DNA of 32,103 nucleotides from an uncultured beta proteobacterium (GTDB taxonomy: Bacteria > Pseudomonadota > Gammaproteobacteria > Burkholderiales > Burkholderiaceae_C). Under the pieces are notes generated by a model. It did no database searches. It was not told where the DNA came from and saw only the letters and a program-made list of their open reading frames with translations. The translations under genes were made by a program, and so were the position numbers. Positions 6,908-16,293 of this stretch are shown here, piece after piece (the first letter of the stretch is position 1; each line of letters begins with the position of its first letter). The stretch is taken from NCBI GenBank assembly GCA_903914615.1, contig CAIWPS010000530.1:1-32103 (forward strand), given 5' to 3'.

Positions 6908-6988
6908 GTCGACCCGCAGCCTCTGGCCGGCGGGTCGCTGACCAGGCCCGGGCTTGGAGGGCGAGGTGCTGAATCGCGGGTGCGCGCG

Positions 6989-8089
6989 CTAGTCGAAGAC
7001 CGGTGACTCCACGCCCAGCACCTTGTGAAGCTTGGGGCTGGTGGTGGTGTACTGCAGCAGCACGCGCTTGTCGGGGAAGACGTAGGGCGAGGCGCCGAAG
7101 GCGGCCAGTGCGGCCTCGTGGAAGCCCGACAGGATGAGCTTCTTCTTGCCCGGGTAGATGTTGACGTCGCCGACGGCGAAGATGCCGGGGATGCTGGTTT
7201 CGAACTTCTCGGTGTCGACGACGATCTGCTTGCGCTCCAGCGCAAGGCCCCATTCGGCGATGGGCCCGAGCTTGGGGCTGAGGCCGAAGAACACCAGCAG
7301 CAGGTCCAGCGGCAGCACGCGCGTGACGCCATCGGCGCCCGTGAGCTTCAGCCGCGTCAGCCGGCCGGCGTCTTCCTCGAAGCCGGTGACCTGGCCGACG
7401 ACGAACTGCATCTCGTAGGCCTCGCACAGGTCGCGCATCTTCTGCACGCTGGCCGGCGCAGCGCGGAAGGCATCGCGGCGGTGCACCAGGATCACGCTCT
7501 CGGCCTTGTGCGGCCCGTCCTGCGCGAAGTTCAGCGCCCAGTCCAGCGCCGAGTCGCCGCCGCCCACGATGACCAGGTTCCGGCCCGCGAACTGCGCCGG
7601 CTGCTTGACGCGGTAGAACAGCTGCGTGTCCAGGAAGCGCTCGATGCCATCGACCTTCAGCGTGCGCGGCTGGAACGAGCCCACGCCGCCGGCGATGAAA
7701 ACCGTCTTGGTCAGGAACTGCGTGCCCTTGGAGGTCTCGACGAAGAAGCGGCCGTCGTCGCGCCGCTGCACCGCCGTGACTTCCTGGCCCAGGTGAAAGG
7801 TGGCGCCGAAGGGCTCGATCTGCTTGAGCAGGCTGTTCGTGAGTTCCTGGCCCGTGCAGACCGGCACGGCCGGGATGTCGTAGATGGGCTTGTCGGGGTA
7901 GAGCTCGACGCACTGGCCGCCGGGGTAGGCCAGGCTGTCGACGATGTGGGCCTTGATCTCCAGCAGGCCGAGTTCGAACACCTGGAACAGCCCGACCGGC
8001 CCGGCGCCGACGATCACGGCGTCGGTTTCGACCGGCGTGTCGTGGCGGTTCGCGGTGGCGGTGATGGCCGGGTCGAGGTCGTGCTTCAT
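6989..8089 (-). CDS. Ferredoxin--NADP(+) reductase (NAD(P)/FAD-dependent oxidoreductase, thioredoxin-reductase-like FNR)
   Basis: 366 aa; [98 protein letters not shown]; adjacent to fdxA. Confidence 0.9.
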   Translation of the reverse strand: MKHDLDPAITATANRHDTPVETDAVIVGAGPVGLFQVFELGLLEIKAHIVDSLAYPGGQCVELYPDKPIYDIPAVPVCTGQELTNSLLKQIEPFGATFHLGQEVTAVQRRDDGRFFVETSKGTQFLTKTVFIAGGVGSFQPRTLKVDGIERFLDTQLFYRVKQPAQFAGRNLVIVGGGDSALDWALNFAQDGPHKAESVILVHRRDAFRAAPASVQKMRDLCEAYEMQFVVGQVTGFEEDAGRLTRLKLTGADGVTRVLPLDLLLVFFGLSPKLGPIAEWGLALERKQIVVDTEKFETSIPGIFAVGDVNIYPGKKKLILSGFHEAALAAFGASPYVFPDKRVLLQYTTTSPKLHKVLGVESPVFD

Positions 8090-8096
8090 GCGGCGC

Positions 8097-8420
8097 TCAG
8101 CGGGCCAGCTGGTCGAGCTTGTCCTTCACGTCCTTCCAGGCGTCGGCGTCGGCCAGGGCCGGCTTGCGCTTGGTGATGCTGGGCCAGTTGCGCGACAGGT
8201 CGGCGTTGAGCTTGATGAACTTCAGCTGCTCGGTGGGCACGTCTTCCTCGGGCAGGATGGCATTGACCGGGCATTCGGGAATGCACACCGCGCAGTCGAT
8301 GCATTCGTCAGGGTCGATGACCAGCATGTTGGGCCCCTCGCGGAAGCAATCCACGGGGCAGACATCCACGCAGTCGGTGTACTTGCAGCGGATGCACGAT
8401 TCGAGAACAACGTGGGTCAT
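8097..8420 (-). CDS. fdxA: 7Fe ferredoxin FdxA
   Basis: 107 aa [55 protein letters not shown]..., canonical [3Fe-4S][4Fe-4S] ferredoxin. Confidence 0.95.
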   Translation of the reverse strand: MTHVVLESCIRCKYTDCVDVCPVDCFREGPNMLVIDPDECIDCAVCIPECPVNAILPEEDVPTEQLKFIKLNADLSRNWPSITKRKPALADADAWKDVKDKLDQLAR

Positions 8421-8486
8421 GGGAGCAGGCTCGGTGGGATGACACGCAGACGGGGCCGATGGCCCCGGCTACACCAACCCACGATT

Positions 8487-9281
8487 TTACGTTGCGCAGG
8501 CGGGGGCCCGGGCTTGCGCGGGCTCAAGCCCAGGGGTCTTTGCCGGCGCGGCGAGGGCTTGTGCCCCGGCGCCAACGGTCACCACCGTGGGACGGCCTGC
8601 ATGCAGCACCGCGGCCGCACCCAGGTCGGCCAGCCGGTGGTCGCTGGCCAGGCGGTCGGGCCAGCCGGCGCGCGAGACCACGCACACCGCTGCGTCGGCA
8701 GGCCAGCCGGACTGGCGCAACTTGCGGCCCAAGGCGCCGAGCTGGCGGCCGGCCATGTAGAAGACTTCGGTGTCGGCGTGCCGGCCGGCCTGCAGTTGGC
8801 CCTGCTGGGTCATCGCGGTGGCCAGGCTGACGCTGCGGCCGCTGCCGCGGCGGGTGAGCGGGCGCTGCGTGTCGGCGGCCGCGGCGATGGCCGCGGTGAC
8901 GCCGGGCACCACCTCGCATTCGATGCCGGCGGCAGCCAGCGCCTGCAGCTCTTCTTCCAGGCGGCCGAAGATGCTGGGGTCGCCGCCCTTCAGCCGCACC
9001 ACGACGCGATGCTGGCGCGCGCAGCGCACCAGCAAGGCATCGATGGTGGCCTGGTCGGTGCTGGCGCGAGCCGGTCGCCCATCGGGCCCCGGCGAAGCTG
9101 AGAAACCGCGCTTGCCGACGTCGAGCCAGCGCGCCTGCGGCGCGAGCTCGCGCAGCGCGGGGTCGGTGAGGGCGTCGAACAGCACCACCTCGGCCTGCCC
9201 CAGCCAGTGCGCCCCGCGCAGGGTGATGAGGTCGGCGGCCCCCGGGCCGGCGCCGACGAAGACGACACGACCCGGCTTCAT
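8487..9281 (-). CDS. cobA: Uroporphyrinogen-III C-methyltransferase (siroheme branch)
   Basis: 264 aa; VVFVGAGPGAADLITLRGAHWLGQAEVVLFDAL, VRLKGGDPSIFGRLEEEL, EVVPGVTAAIAAAADTQRPLTRRGSGRSVSLATAM; last gene of the cys operon, ATGA overlap with cysN. Confidence 0.93.
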   Translation of the reverse strand: MKPGRVVFVGAGPGAADLITLRGAHWLGQAEVVLFDALTDPALRELAPQARWLDVGKRGFSASPGPDGRPARASTDQATIDALLVRCARQHRVVVRLKGGDPSIFGRLEEELQALAAAGIECEVVPGVTAAIAAAADTQRPLTRRGSGRSVSLATAMTQQGQLQAGRHADTEVFYMAGRQLGALGRKLRQSGWPADAAVCVVSRAGWPDRLASDHRLADLGAAAVLHAGRPTVVTVGAGAQALAAPAKTPGLEPAQARAPACAT

Positions 9282-10582
9282 GCCGCGTCGGCCACTGCTT
9301 TCACCAGCAGCGCGCCGCTGGTGCGGTGGCTGGCCGGGTCGACGACGATGAGCGCGCCGCCGACGCGGTTGCGGGTGTAGGGCGCCAGCGGCAGCGGCTG
9401 CTGCAGCTCGAACACGACCTCGCCGATGTCGTTGACGGCCAGGGTCTGGGCGGCGGCAGGCTGCAGGGTGTGGATGTCCAGCCGGTGCGTGATCGCCGCC
9501 AGCCGTGCCTGCACCCAGCGGTTGCCGTGGCGCACCCAGTACTTGCGGCCCGGCGTGGCGGGCTCGGTGTCCAGCCAGGCCAGCGTGGCGCTGAAGCGGC
9601 GCGCCGGCGCCAGCGTGCCGGGCGCGGACAGCCAGTCGCCGCGCGAGACGTCAAGCTGGCGGTCCAGCACCACGCCGGCCGACTGCCCCGCCGTGGCCGC
9701 CGCGATGGCGCTGCCGGCGCGCCGCAGCGCCGTCACCCTGGCGCGCTCGCCGCTGGGGAAGACCTGCAGCGCATCGCCCACCCGCACCTGCCCCTGCGCG
9801 ATGCGCCCCCACAGCACGCGCGGCTGCTCGCCCACGCCGGGGCCGGCGGAAGTCTCGCGGGCCACGTACTGCACGGGCAGGCTGAAGGGGGCGTCGGTTC
9901 GTTCCTGCGCCGTCGGCAGGCCTTCGAGGATCTGCAGCAGCGTCGGCCCGTGGTACCAGGCCACGTCCATCGGCGTCGTCACGTTGTCGCCGCGCAGCGC
10001 CGACACCGGCACGATGCCAGCCGGCACGACGCCCGCTTCGGCCGCAAACGCCGACAGCGCCGAGGCGACGGCGCCGAAGGCCGGCCCGGGGTCGGCGACG
10101 GCGTCGAGCTTGTTGACGGCGAAGACGATGCTGGGCACGCGCAGCAGCTGCGCCAGCAGGGTGTGCCGGCGCGTCTGCGGCAGCAGTTGCAGCGGCCGTG
10201 CCGCCAGGTCGAGCTTGGTGATGTCCACCAGCACCACCGCGGCGTCGCTGCCCGCAGCCGCGGTGACCATGTTGCGCGTGTACTGCTCGTGGCCGGGCGC
10301 GTCGGCGATGATGAACTTGCGCTGCGGCGTCGCGAAGTAGCGGTAGGCGACGTCGATGGTGATGCCCTGCTCGCGCTCGGCCTCCAGGCCGTCGGTGAGC
10401 AGGCTGAGGTCGATGGGTGCGCCCGCGGCGCGCACATGCAGGTGGTCGAGCTGGTCGGCCAGGATGGCGCGGCTGTCGAACAGCAGGCGGCCGATGAGCG
10501 TGCTCTTGCCGTCGTCGACGCTGCCGGCGGTCAGGAAGCGCAGCGCCTTGTGCGGGAACTGGGGCTGGGGCAGGGCAGACAT
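9278..10582 (-). CDS. cysN: Sulfate adenylyltransferase subunit 1 (CysN, GTPase; no fused CysC)
   Basis: 434 aa; LRFLTAGSVDDGKSTLIGRLLFDS, GITIDVAYRYFATPQRKFIIADAPGHEQYTRNMVTAA, NKLD motif. Confidence 0.95.
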   Translation of the reverse strand: MSALPQPQFPHKALRFLTAGSVDDGKSTLIGRLLFDSRAILADQLDHLHVRAAGAPIDLSLLTDGLEAEREQGITIDVAYRYFATPQRKFIIADAPGHEQYTRNMVTAAAGSDAAVVLVDITKLDLAARPLQLLPQTRRHTLLAQLLRVPSIVFAVNKLDAVADPGPAFGAVASALSAFAAEAGVVPAGIVPVSALRGDNVTTPMDVAWYHGPTLLQILEGLPTAQERTDAPFSLPVQYVARETSAGPGVGEQPRVLWGRIAQGQVRVGDALQVFPSGERARVTALRRAGSAIAAATAGQSAGVVLDRQLDVSRGDWLSAPGTLAPARRFSATLAWLDTEPATPGRKYWVRHGNRWVQARLAAITHRLDIHTLQPAAAQTLAVNDIGEVVFELQQPLPLAPYTRNRVGGALIVVDPASHRTSGALLVKAVADAA

Positions 10583-11541
10583 CAGAAATAGCCTTCCTTC
10601 TTGCGCCGTTCCATCGACGCGTCGGACGTGCGGTCGTCCATGCGCGTGGCGCCGCGCTCGCTGACGGTGACGGTCAGCGTCTCGGCGACGATCTCGACGG
10701 CGCTGGCGGCGTCGCTTTCCACCGGGCAGGTGCAGGTCATGTCACCGACGGTGCGAAAGCGCACCGGCAGTGTTTCCACGGTCTCGCCGGGCTGCACCGG
10801 CGTCACCGGCGTCACCGGCACCAGCAGGCCGCGGCGGCGCACGACCTCGCGCTCGTGGCTGTAGTACAGGCCCGGCAGCGGGATGCGCTCGCGCGCCAGG
10901 TAGAGCCAGACGTCGAGCTCGGTCCAGTTGCTGATGGGAAAGGCGCGGAAATGCTCGCCCGGCTTGATGCGGGTGTTGAACAGCGTCCACAGCTCGGGCC
11001 GCTGTTCCTTGGGCTGCCACTGGCCGAAGCTGTCGCGGTGGCTGAAGATGCGTTCCTTGGCGCGCGCCTTCTCCTCGTCGCGGCGGGCGCCGCCGATGAG
11101 GCAGTCGTAGCGGTGTTCCTCGATGGCCTCGAGCAGGGCCACGGTCTGGTGGCCGTTGCGCGATTCCAGCGGGTCGGCCAGGCGCACCGTGCCGCGGCGG
11201 ATGCTGTCCTCGACGCTGCCCACCACCAGCCGCTCGCCCATCTCGGCGACGCGGCGGTCGCGGAACTCGATCACCTCGGGGAAGTTGTGGCCGGTGTCCA
11301 CGTGCAGCAGCGGGAAGGGCAGCCGCCCCTGGAAGTCGCTGCCGACGGCATGCTGCTTGAAGGCCTTCTCGGCCAGGCGCAGCACCACGCAGGAATCCTT
11401 GCCGCCGCTGAACAGCAGCGCCGGCCGCTCGAAGCTGGCCGCCACCTCGCGCAGGATGAAGATCGCCTCCTCCTCCAGCCCGTCGAGGTGCTGGTGGTCC
11501 AGGCCGGGCAGCAGGTGTTCCAGGCTTGCGGGGGCGTTCAT
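10582..11541 (-). CDS. cysD: Sulfate adenylyltransferase subunit 2
   Basis: 319 aa; LEEEAIFILREVAASFERPALLFSGGKDSCVVLRLAEKAF, GARRDEEKARAKERIFS, RFRTVGDMTCTCPVESDA. Confidence 0.95.
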   Translation of the reverse strand: MNAPASLEHLLPGLDHQHLDGLEEEAIFILREVAASFERPALLFSGGKDSCVVLRLAEKAFKQHAVGSDFQGRLPFPLLHVDTGHNFPEVIEFRDRRVAEMGERLVVGSVEDSIRRGTVRLADPLESRNGHQTVALLEAIEEHRYDCLIGGARRDEEKARAKERIFSHRDSFGQWQPKEQRPELWTLFNTRIKPGEHFRAFPISNWTELDVWLYLARERIPLPGLYYSHEREVVRRRGLLVPVTPVTPVQPGETVETLPVRFRTVGDMTCTCPVESDAASAVEIVAETLTVTVSERGATRMDDRTSDASMERRKKEGYF

Positions 11542-12278
11542 GCCGTCACTTCCTTGGTTTCAGGCCGGCCGACATGCAGGCCGCATTCCTTGGCGTCCTC
11601 GTTCTCCCACCACCAGCGGCCGGCGCGGAAGTCCTCACCCAGCGCCACGGCGCGGGTGCAGGGCTCGCAGCCGATGCTGGGGTAGAACTCGTCGTGCAGC
11701 GGGTTGGTCGGCACCTCGTGCAGGGCGATGTAATGCCAGACGTCGTTCCAGCTCCAGTCGGCCAGCGGGCTGAACTTGGCGCGGCCGTTGTCGTCGACGG
11801 CGCTGAAAGGTACTTCGGCTCGCGCGCCCGACTGTTCGCGCCGAAGCCCGGTGATCCAGGCCGTGCGGCCCTGCAGCGCGCGGCCGAGTGGCTCGACCTT
11901 GCGCAGCGCGCAGCAGGCCTTGCGCAGCTCGATGCTGCGGCGCATCGGCAGCTCGCCGTGGCGGGCGACGAAGTGCACCACCTGCTCGGGCACCGGCTGC
12001 CATGGCTCGATGGCCAGGCCGTAGTGAGCCTCGATGCGCGGGATGAGCGCCAGCGTCGGCGCCGGCAGCAGGCCGGTCTGCAGCGTGGCCAGCGCGATGG
12101 GCAGGCCATGGCGGGCGATGAGGTCGGTGAGCACCATGTCCTCGGCGCCCAGGCTGGTGGTGAAGACGACGCGGCCGCTGTGCTGCTCGGCGGCCTGCTG
12201 CAGCACCGCCAGTGCGTGCGCGACGCGTTCGTCGAAGCCCGGCGTGGCACGGGCGTAGAGCGCAATGGCACGGCTCAC
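11538..12278 (-). CDS. cysH: CysH-family reductase; cysteine pattern indicates adenylyl-sulfate (APS) reductase with [4Fe-4S] cluster
   Basis: GTG start at 12278 (GTGA overlap with DUF934 stop): VSRAIALYARATPGFDERV...; VVFTTSLGAEDMVLTDLI, KACCALRKVEPL, ITGLRREQSGAR, IGCEPCTRAV, ECGLH motif. CC...CxxC pairs present. Confidence 0.9.
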   Translation of the reverse strand: MSRAIALYARATPGFDERVAHALAVLQQAAEQHSGRVVFTTSLGAEDMVLTDLIARHGLPIALATLQTGLLPAPTLALIPRIEAHYGLAIEPWQPVPEQVVHFVARHGELPMRRSIELRKACCALRKVEPLGRALQGRTAWITGLRREQSGARAEVPFSAVDDNGRAKFSPLADWSWNDVWHYIALHEVPTNPLHDEFYPSIGCEPCTRAVALGEDFRAGRWWWENEDAKECGLHVGRPETKEVTA

Positions 12279-12652
12279 GGCAGCACCCCAGGTACCGCGG
12301 CGCTGCGTTCGGGCGGCACGGTCTGGTAGTGGGTGTCGAACCAGCCCAGCGCGCGTTGCGCCGTCTCGAGCTTCTGGTCGGCGCGCATCTGCACGGCGTC
12401 GAAGCCGCAGCGGCGCAGCAGCGGCAGCATGTCGGCCAGCACCTCGCCGGTGGCGTGGATTGCGCCGCCGTAGCGCAGGCGGCCGCGCAGCAGCACGGCC
12501 TGCGAATAGGCGCGGCCGTCGGTCCACTTCGGGAAGTGCAACACCACGGCGGCATGGCCGCGGATCTCGTCGGCGCGCGCCAGCACGTCGGCATCGTTGG
12601 GCAGTTGCAGCGCGTCCGCGGGCAGGCTGGCTTCGGGGGCGATGAATTGCAT
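12275..12652 (-). CDS. DUF934 domain-containing protein
   Basis: Start trimmed to ATG 12652 (MQFIAPEASLPADALQLPNDADVLARADEIRGHAAVVLHFPKWTDGRAYSQAVLLRGRLRYGGAIHATGEVLADMLPLLRRCGFDAVQMRADQKLETAQRAL...), typical DUF934 encoded between cysI and cysH. Confidence 0.9.
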   Translation of the reverse strand: MQFIAPEASLPADALQLPNDADVLARADEIRGHAAVVLHFPKWTDGRAYSQAVLLRGRLRYGGAIHATGEVLADMLPLLRRCGFDAVQMRADQKLETAQRALGWFDTHYQTVPPERSAAVPGVLP

Positions 12653-12662
12653 GCGGTGCACC

Positions 12663-14375
12663 TCAGGCGGCCAAGGCGGTGGACCGCCGCACCGCGTCGG
12701 CGGCATGGCGGAAGGGCAGGGGGCCCAGGCGCCGCGAGGTGTCGATGAAGCGCTCGCCCAGCTGCCGTTCGCGCAGGTAGGTGCCGATGACGGCCTCGAT
12801 GACGTCGGGCACCTCGTCGGCGGCAAAGGAAGGGCCGATGACCTTGCCTGCCAGCGCCGGCCCGCTGAGGGCGCTGCCGTCGGCGCCGGCGACCGTCACC
12901 TGGTACCACTCGCTGCCGTCCTTGTCGACGCCCAGGATGCCGATGTGGCCGCTGTGGTGGTGGCCGCAGCTGTTGATGCAGCCGCTGATGTGGAGGTCGA
13001 TGTCGCCGATGTCGTGCAGCTCGTCGAGGTCGTCGAAGCGCTCGGCGATGGCGGCGGCGATGGGGATGGAACGCGCGTTGGCCAGCGCGCAGAGGTCGCC
13101 GCCGGGGCAGGCGATCATGTCGGTGAGCAGGCCGATGTTGGGCGTGGCGAAGCCGTCCTCGCGCGCCTGCAGCCACAGCGCGCGCAGCTCGCTCTCGGGC
13201 ACCCAGGGCAGCAACAGGTTCTGGTCGTGGCTGACGCGCAGTTCGCCCTGGCTGTAGCGCTCGGCCAGCGCGGCGGCAGCGTCCATCTGGTCGGCGGTGA
13301 CGTCGCCCGGCGGCAGCCCGGCGCGCTTGAGCGAGAGCGTCACCGCGCGGTAGCCGGCCAGCCGGTGCGGGTGCACGTTGCGCTGCAGCCAGCGCGTGTA
13401 GGCAGGCAGCGCGTCGCCGGCCGGGCGCGCCGCGGGTGGAGCCTCTGCAGTGACGGGGTCGACGAAGCCGGCGGCGACACGCGCCAGTTCACTTTCGGGC
13501 AGGACGGGCGTGGCCGGGTCCGCCAGCAGCGCTTCGAACTCGCGGTTCACGGCGTCGACGAAGCGCTGGCCTTCGGCCTTGACGAGGATCTTGATGCGCG
13601 CCTTGTACATGTTGTCGCGGCGGCCGTAGAGGTTGTAGACGCGCACCACGGCCTCGATGTAGACGAGGATCTGCTGCCAGGGCACGAAGTCGCGGAAGGG
13701 CGTGGCGATGACCGGCGTGCGGCCCATGCCGCCGCCCACGGCGACGCGAAAGCCGACTTCGCCCGCTGCGTTGCGGTGCAGGCGCAGGCCGATGTCGTGC
13801 CAGTCGGTGGCGGCGCGGTCCTCGCGCGCGCCGGTCACCGCGATCTTGAACTTGCGCGGCAGGAAGGCGAATTCCGGGTGCAGCGTGCTCCACTGGCGCA
13901 GCAGTTCGCAGTAGGGCCGGGGGTCGACTTCCTCGTCGGGCGCAATCCCGGCGAAAGCGTCGCTGGTGGTGTTGCGAATGCAGTTGCCGCTGGTTTGGAT
14001 GCCGTGCATGTCCACCGCGGCCAGCAGTTCCATGACGTCGGCCGAGCGCTCGAGCGGGATCCAGTTGAACTGCAGGTTCTGCCGTGTCGTGAAGTGGCCG
14101 AAGCCACCGCGCTCCGTCGCGGTGCCGGCGTCCTGCAGGTCGAACTCGCGCGCGATGCGGGCCAGCTGGCGCAGCTGGGTGCTGCTCAGCTCGCCGTAGG
14201 GCACGGCCACGCGCAGCATGGGTGCGTGGCGCTGCACGTACCAGCCGTTCTGCAGGCGCAGCGGGCGGAACTCCTCGCCGCCCAGCTCACCCGCCAGGTG
14301 GCGCTTCAACTGGTCGCGGTACTGCGCGGCGCGGGCGCGGACGAACTGGCGGTCGGATTCGTTGTAGCGGTACAT
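12663..14375 (-). CDS. cysI: Nitrite/sulfite reductase hemoprotein (assimilatory sulfite reductase)
   Basis: Start trimmed to MYRYNESDRQFVRARAAQYRDQ at 14375; TTRQNLQFNWI, SGNCIRNTTSDAFAG, ACPGGDLCALANARS and SGCINSCGHHHSGHIGILG siroheme/4Fe-4S ligating motifs. Confidence 0.93.
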   Translation of the reverse strand: MYRYNESDRQFVRARAAQYRDQLKRHLAGELGGEEFRPLRLQNGWYVQRHAPMLRVAVPYGELSSTQLRQLARIAREFDLQDAGTATERGGFGHFTTRQNLQFNWIPLERSADVMELLAAVDMHGIQTSGNCIRNTTSDAFAGIAPDEEVDPRPYCELLRQWSTLHPEFAFLPRKFKIAVTGAREDRAATDWHDIGLRLHRNAAGEVGFRVAVGGGMGRTPVIATPFRDFVPWQQILVYIEAVVRVYNLYGRRDNMYKARIKILVKAEGQRFVDAVNREFEALLADPATPVLPESELARVAAGFVDPVTAEAPPAARPAGDALPAYTRWLQRNVHPHRLAGYRAVTLSLKRAGLPPGDVTADQMDAAAALAERYSQGELRVSHDQNLLLPWVPESELRALWLQAREDGFATPNIGLLTDMIACPGGDLCALANARSIPIAAAIAERFDDLDELHDIGDIDLHISGCINSCGHHHSGHIGILGVDKDGSEWYQVTVAGADGSALSGPALAGKVIGPSFAADEVPDVIEAVIGTYLRERQLGERFIDTSRRLGPLPFRHAADAVRRSTALAA

Positions 14376-14556
14376 GCGATACGTGGAACTGGGGAACCGG
14401 CGGCAACGCGCGGCAGCGGGTCGGCGGCGCCGTCCCAGGCTGCGCAATGTAGGCGCACCGCCCCGGTCGAGGAACTACAAAGAAGTGCCTTGCATATGCG
14501 TCTGAAGAATTAGCAGATGGCACCGTGCCGGCGGGCCGCGCTTCCTAGAATGCGCG

Positions 14557-15504
14557 ATGACCCAAGATACCGACGCCGTGACGCGGGGGCGCGGCTTGCG
14601 CCTTTGGTCGGCGCTGACGCTGGTCGCCCTGCTGGCCGCCTGCCAGTCCGTGCCGCTGCAGACGCCACCACCCGCGCTGCCCGCGCCGACGGCCCCCGAG
14701 CCGCCTCCCGTCGTCAAGCCGCCGCCACGCGCGCCGCGCATCGGCCTGGCCCTGGGTGGCGGTGCCGCACGAGGTTTCGCCCACATCGGCGTGATCCAGG
14801 TGCTGGAAGAAGCCGGCATACGGCCCGACCTCGTCGTCGGCACCTCGGCCGGCAGCCTGCTCGCGGCGATGTATGCCTCGGGCAAGACCGGGCAGGAGAT
14901 GGCGCAATTGGCGCAGGCCATGGACGAGGGCGCCATCACCGATTGGGCCTTCCCGTCGCGCGGCCTCATCCGCGGCGAGGCGCTGGCGCGCTATGTGCGC
15001 GAGCAGACCGGTGGCCGCACCATCGAGCAGATGAAGCTGCCGCTGGGCATCGTCGCCACCGACCTGGACAGCGGCGCGCCCATCCTCTTCCAGCGCGGCG
15101 ACACCGGCGCCGCGGTGCGCGCCAGCAGCGCCGTGCCGGCGGTCTTCCAGCCGGTGAAGATCGGCCTGCGCGAGTATGTCGACGGCGGCCTGGTGTCGCC
15201 GGTGCCGGTGCGATTCGCCCGCCAGATGGGCGCCGAGATGGTGATCGCCGTGGACATCTCCTCGCCGCCCGACGGCAACGCCACCGGCGACATGATGAAG
15301 CTGCTGCTGCAGACCTTCGCCATCATGGGCCAGAGCATCAACCATTTCGAACTGCGCGACGCCGACATCGTGCTGCGGCCGTCCCTCGCCGGCGTCTCCA
15401 GCGCCGACTTCACGGCGCGGCTGAAGGCCATCCAGGCCGGACGGGAAGCGGCCTTGCGGCAGCTGCCCGAGATACGTGCGAGGATCGCCGCGCTGTCCCA
15501 CTGA
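14557..15504 (+). CDS. Patatin-like phospholipase family lipoprotein (NTE/RssA type)
   Basis: 315 aa; lipobox LVALLAAC; RIGLALGGGAARGFAHIGVIQVLEEAGIRPDLVVGTSAGSLLAAMYASG (GxSxG) and DGG (EYVDGGLVSPVPV). Confidence 0.92.
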   Translation: MTQDTDAVTRGRGLRLWSALTLVALLAACQSVPLQTPPPALPAPTAPEPPPVVKPPPRAPRIGLALGGGAARGFAHIGVIQVLEEAGIRPDLVVGTSAGSLLAAMYASGKTGQEMAQLAQAMDEGAITDWAFPSRGLIRGEALARYVREQTGGRTIEQMKLPLGIVATDLDSGAPILFQRGDTGAAVRASSAVPAVFQPVKIGLREYVDGGLVSPVPVRFARQMGAEMVIAVDISSPPDGNATGDMMKLLLQTFAIMGQSINHFELRDADIVLRPSLAGVSSADFTARLKAIQAGREAALRQLPEIRARIAALSH

Positions 15505-15548
15505 CCGCTGCCATCAAGGAAGACGGGATCGAAGGTGACGCCGGGCCT

Positions 15549-15588
15549 GAAAAGAAAAAGGGCTCGGCGGTGAAGCCGAGCCCAAAAA
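15549..15588 (-). terminator. Rho-independent terminator of phasin gene
   Basis: Minus strand GGGCTCGGC-TTCACC-GCCGAGCCC followed by TTTTTCTTTTC; 9-bp perfect stem. Confidence 0.88.
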
Positions 15589-15603
15589 CCTTCCACACGA
15601 GAG

Positions 15604-15623
15604 GCCCGGGACGCATCCCGGGC
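15604..15623. repeat. Second perfect hairpin in patatin/phasin convergent gap
   Basis: GCCCGGGA-CGCA-TCCCGGGC, 8-bp stem, 4-nt loop, no U-tract. Confidence 0.6.
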
Positions 15624-15681
15624 AAGGTGTAGAGACTGGCGCGCCGGAAAAGTTCAGTCCGGCACGCGCAGCGTGCTCGCC

Positions 15682-16239
15682 TTACGCGGCCTTCTTGCCC
15701 TTGGCGGCAGCTTGCGTGGCCTTGACGGCCGTGTTGGTGATCGCCGTGAAGTTGGCTTCCGCCACTTCGGTGGCCTGCTTGGCGGCCTTGTGCACGCTTT
15801 CGTAGGCGTTGTTGGCGGCGGCAACGGCCGACTTCACCAGCGCCACGGCGCTTTCCGTGCCGGCGGGAGCATTCTTGACGGCGCCGTCCACCAGCGCCAG
15901 CACCTTCTTCTGGCTGTCGGCCAGGGTCGACTCGGTCGCCTTGGTGAATTCGGCATTCGTGCCGGCGACGATGTCGTACAGGTGGCGGCTGTAGGCGGCA
16001 GCCTTCTCGGCGGCGGGTTGCAGCAGGCCGGCCTGCAGCGCCAGCAGTTCCTGCGCGTCCTTGACCGACAGCGCGGCCTGGGTCGTTTCAGCGACTTCGC
16101 TCAGCGTGGTCTTGGCGACCTGCAGGTTCAGTTCGACCAGCTTCTCGACGCCTTCGAAAGCCTTGTGGGTCAGGCCGAAGAGGGTTTCGATGGAGGCCTT
16201 CTGGGCAGCGACGAATTGTTCAGCGGTAAAGGTGGTCAT
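15682..16239 (-). CDS. Phasin family protein (PHA granule-associated)
   Basis: Start trimmed to ATG 16239 with [97 protein letters not shown]...; C-terminal AAAKGKKAA tail. Confidence 0.93.
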   Translation of the reverse strand: MTTFTAEQFVAAQKASIETLFGLTHKAFEGVEKLVELNLQVAKTTLSEVAETTQAALSVKDAQELLALQAGLLQPAAEKAAAYSRHLYDIVAGTNAEFTKATESTLADSQKKVLALVDGAVKNAPAGTESAVALVKSAVAAANNAYESVHKAAKQATEVAEANFTAITNTAVKATQAAAKGKKAA

Positions 16240-16293
16240 GGTGCATCTCCGTTGGGTGGGTAAAGGGTGAACGTGCTGCGCCTTCCGAACAAC

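Noticed and set aside
10796-10822. 9-bp tandem repeat (caccggcgt) in cysD
   Set aside because: Encodes a short TPVTPV linker within a conserved protein; too short to call a functional repeat.
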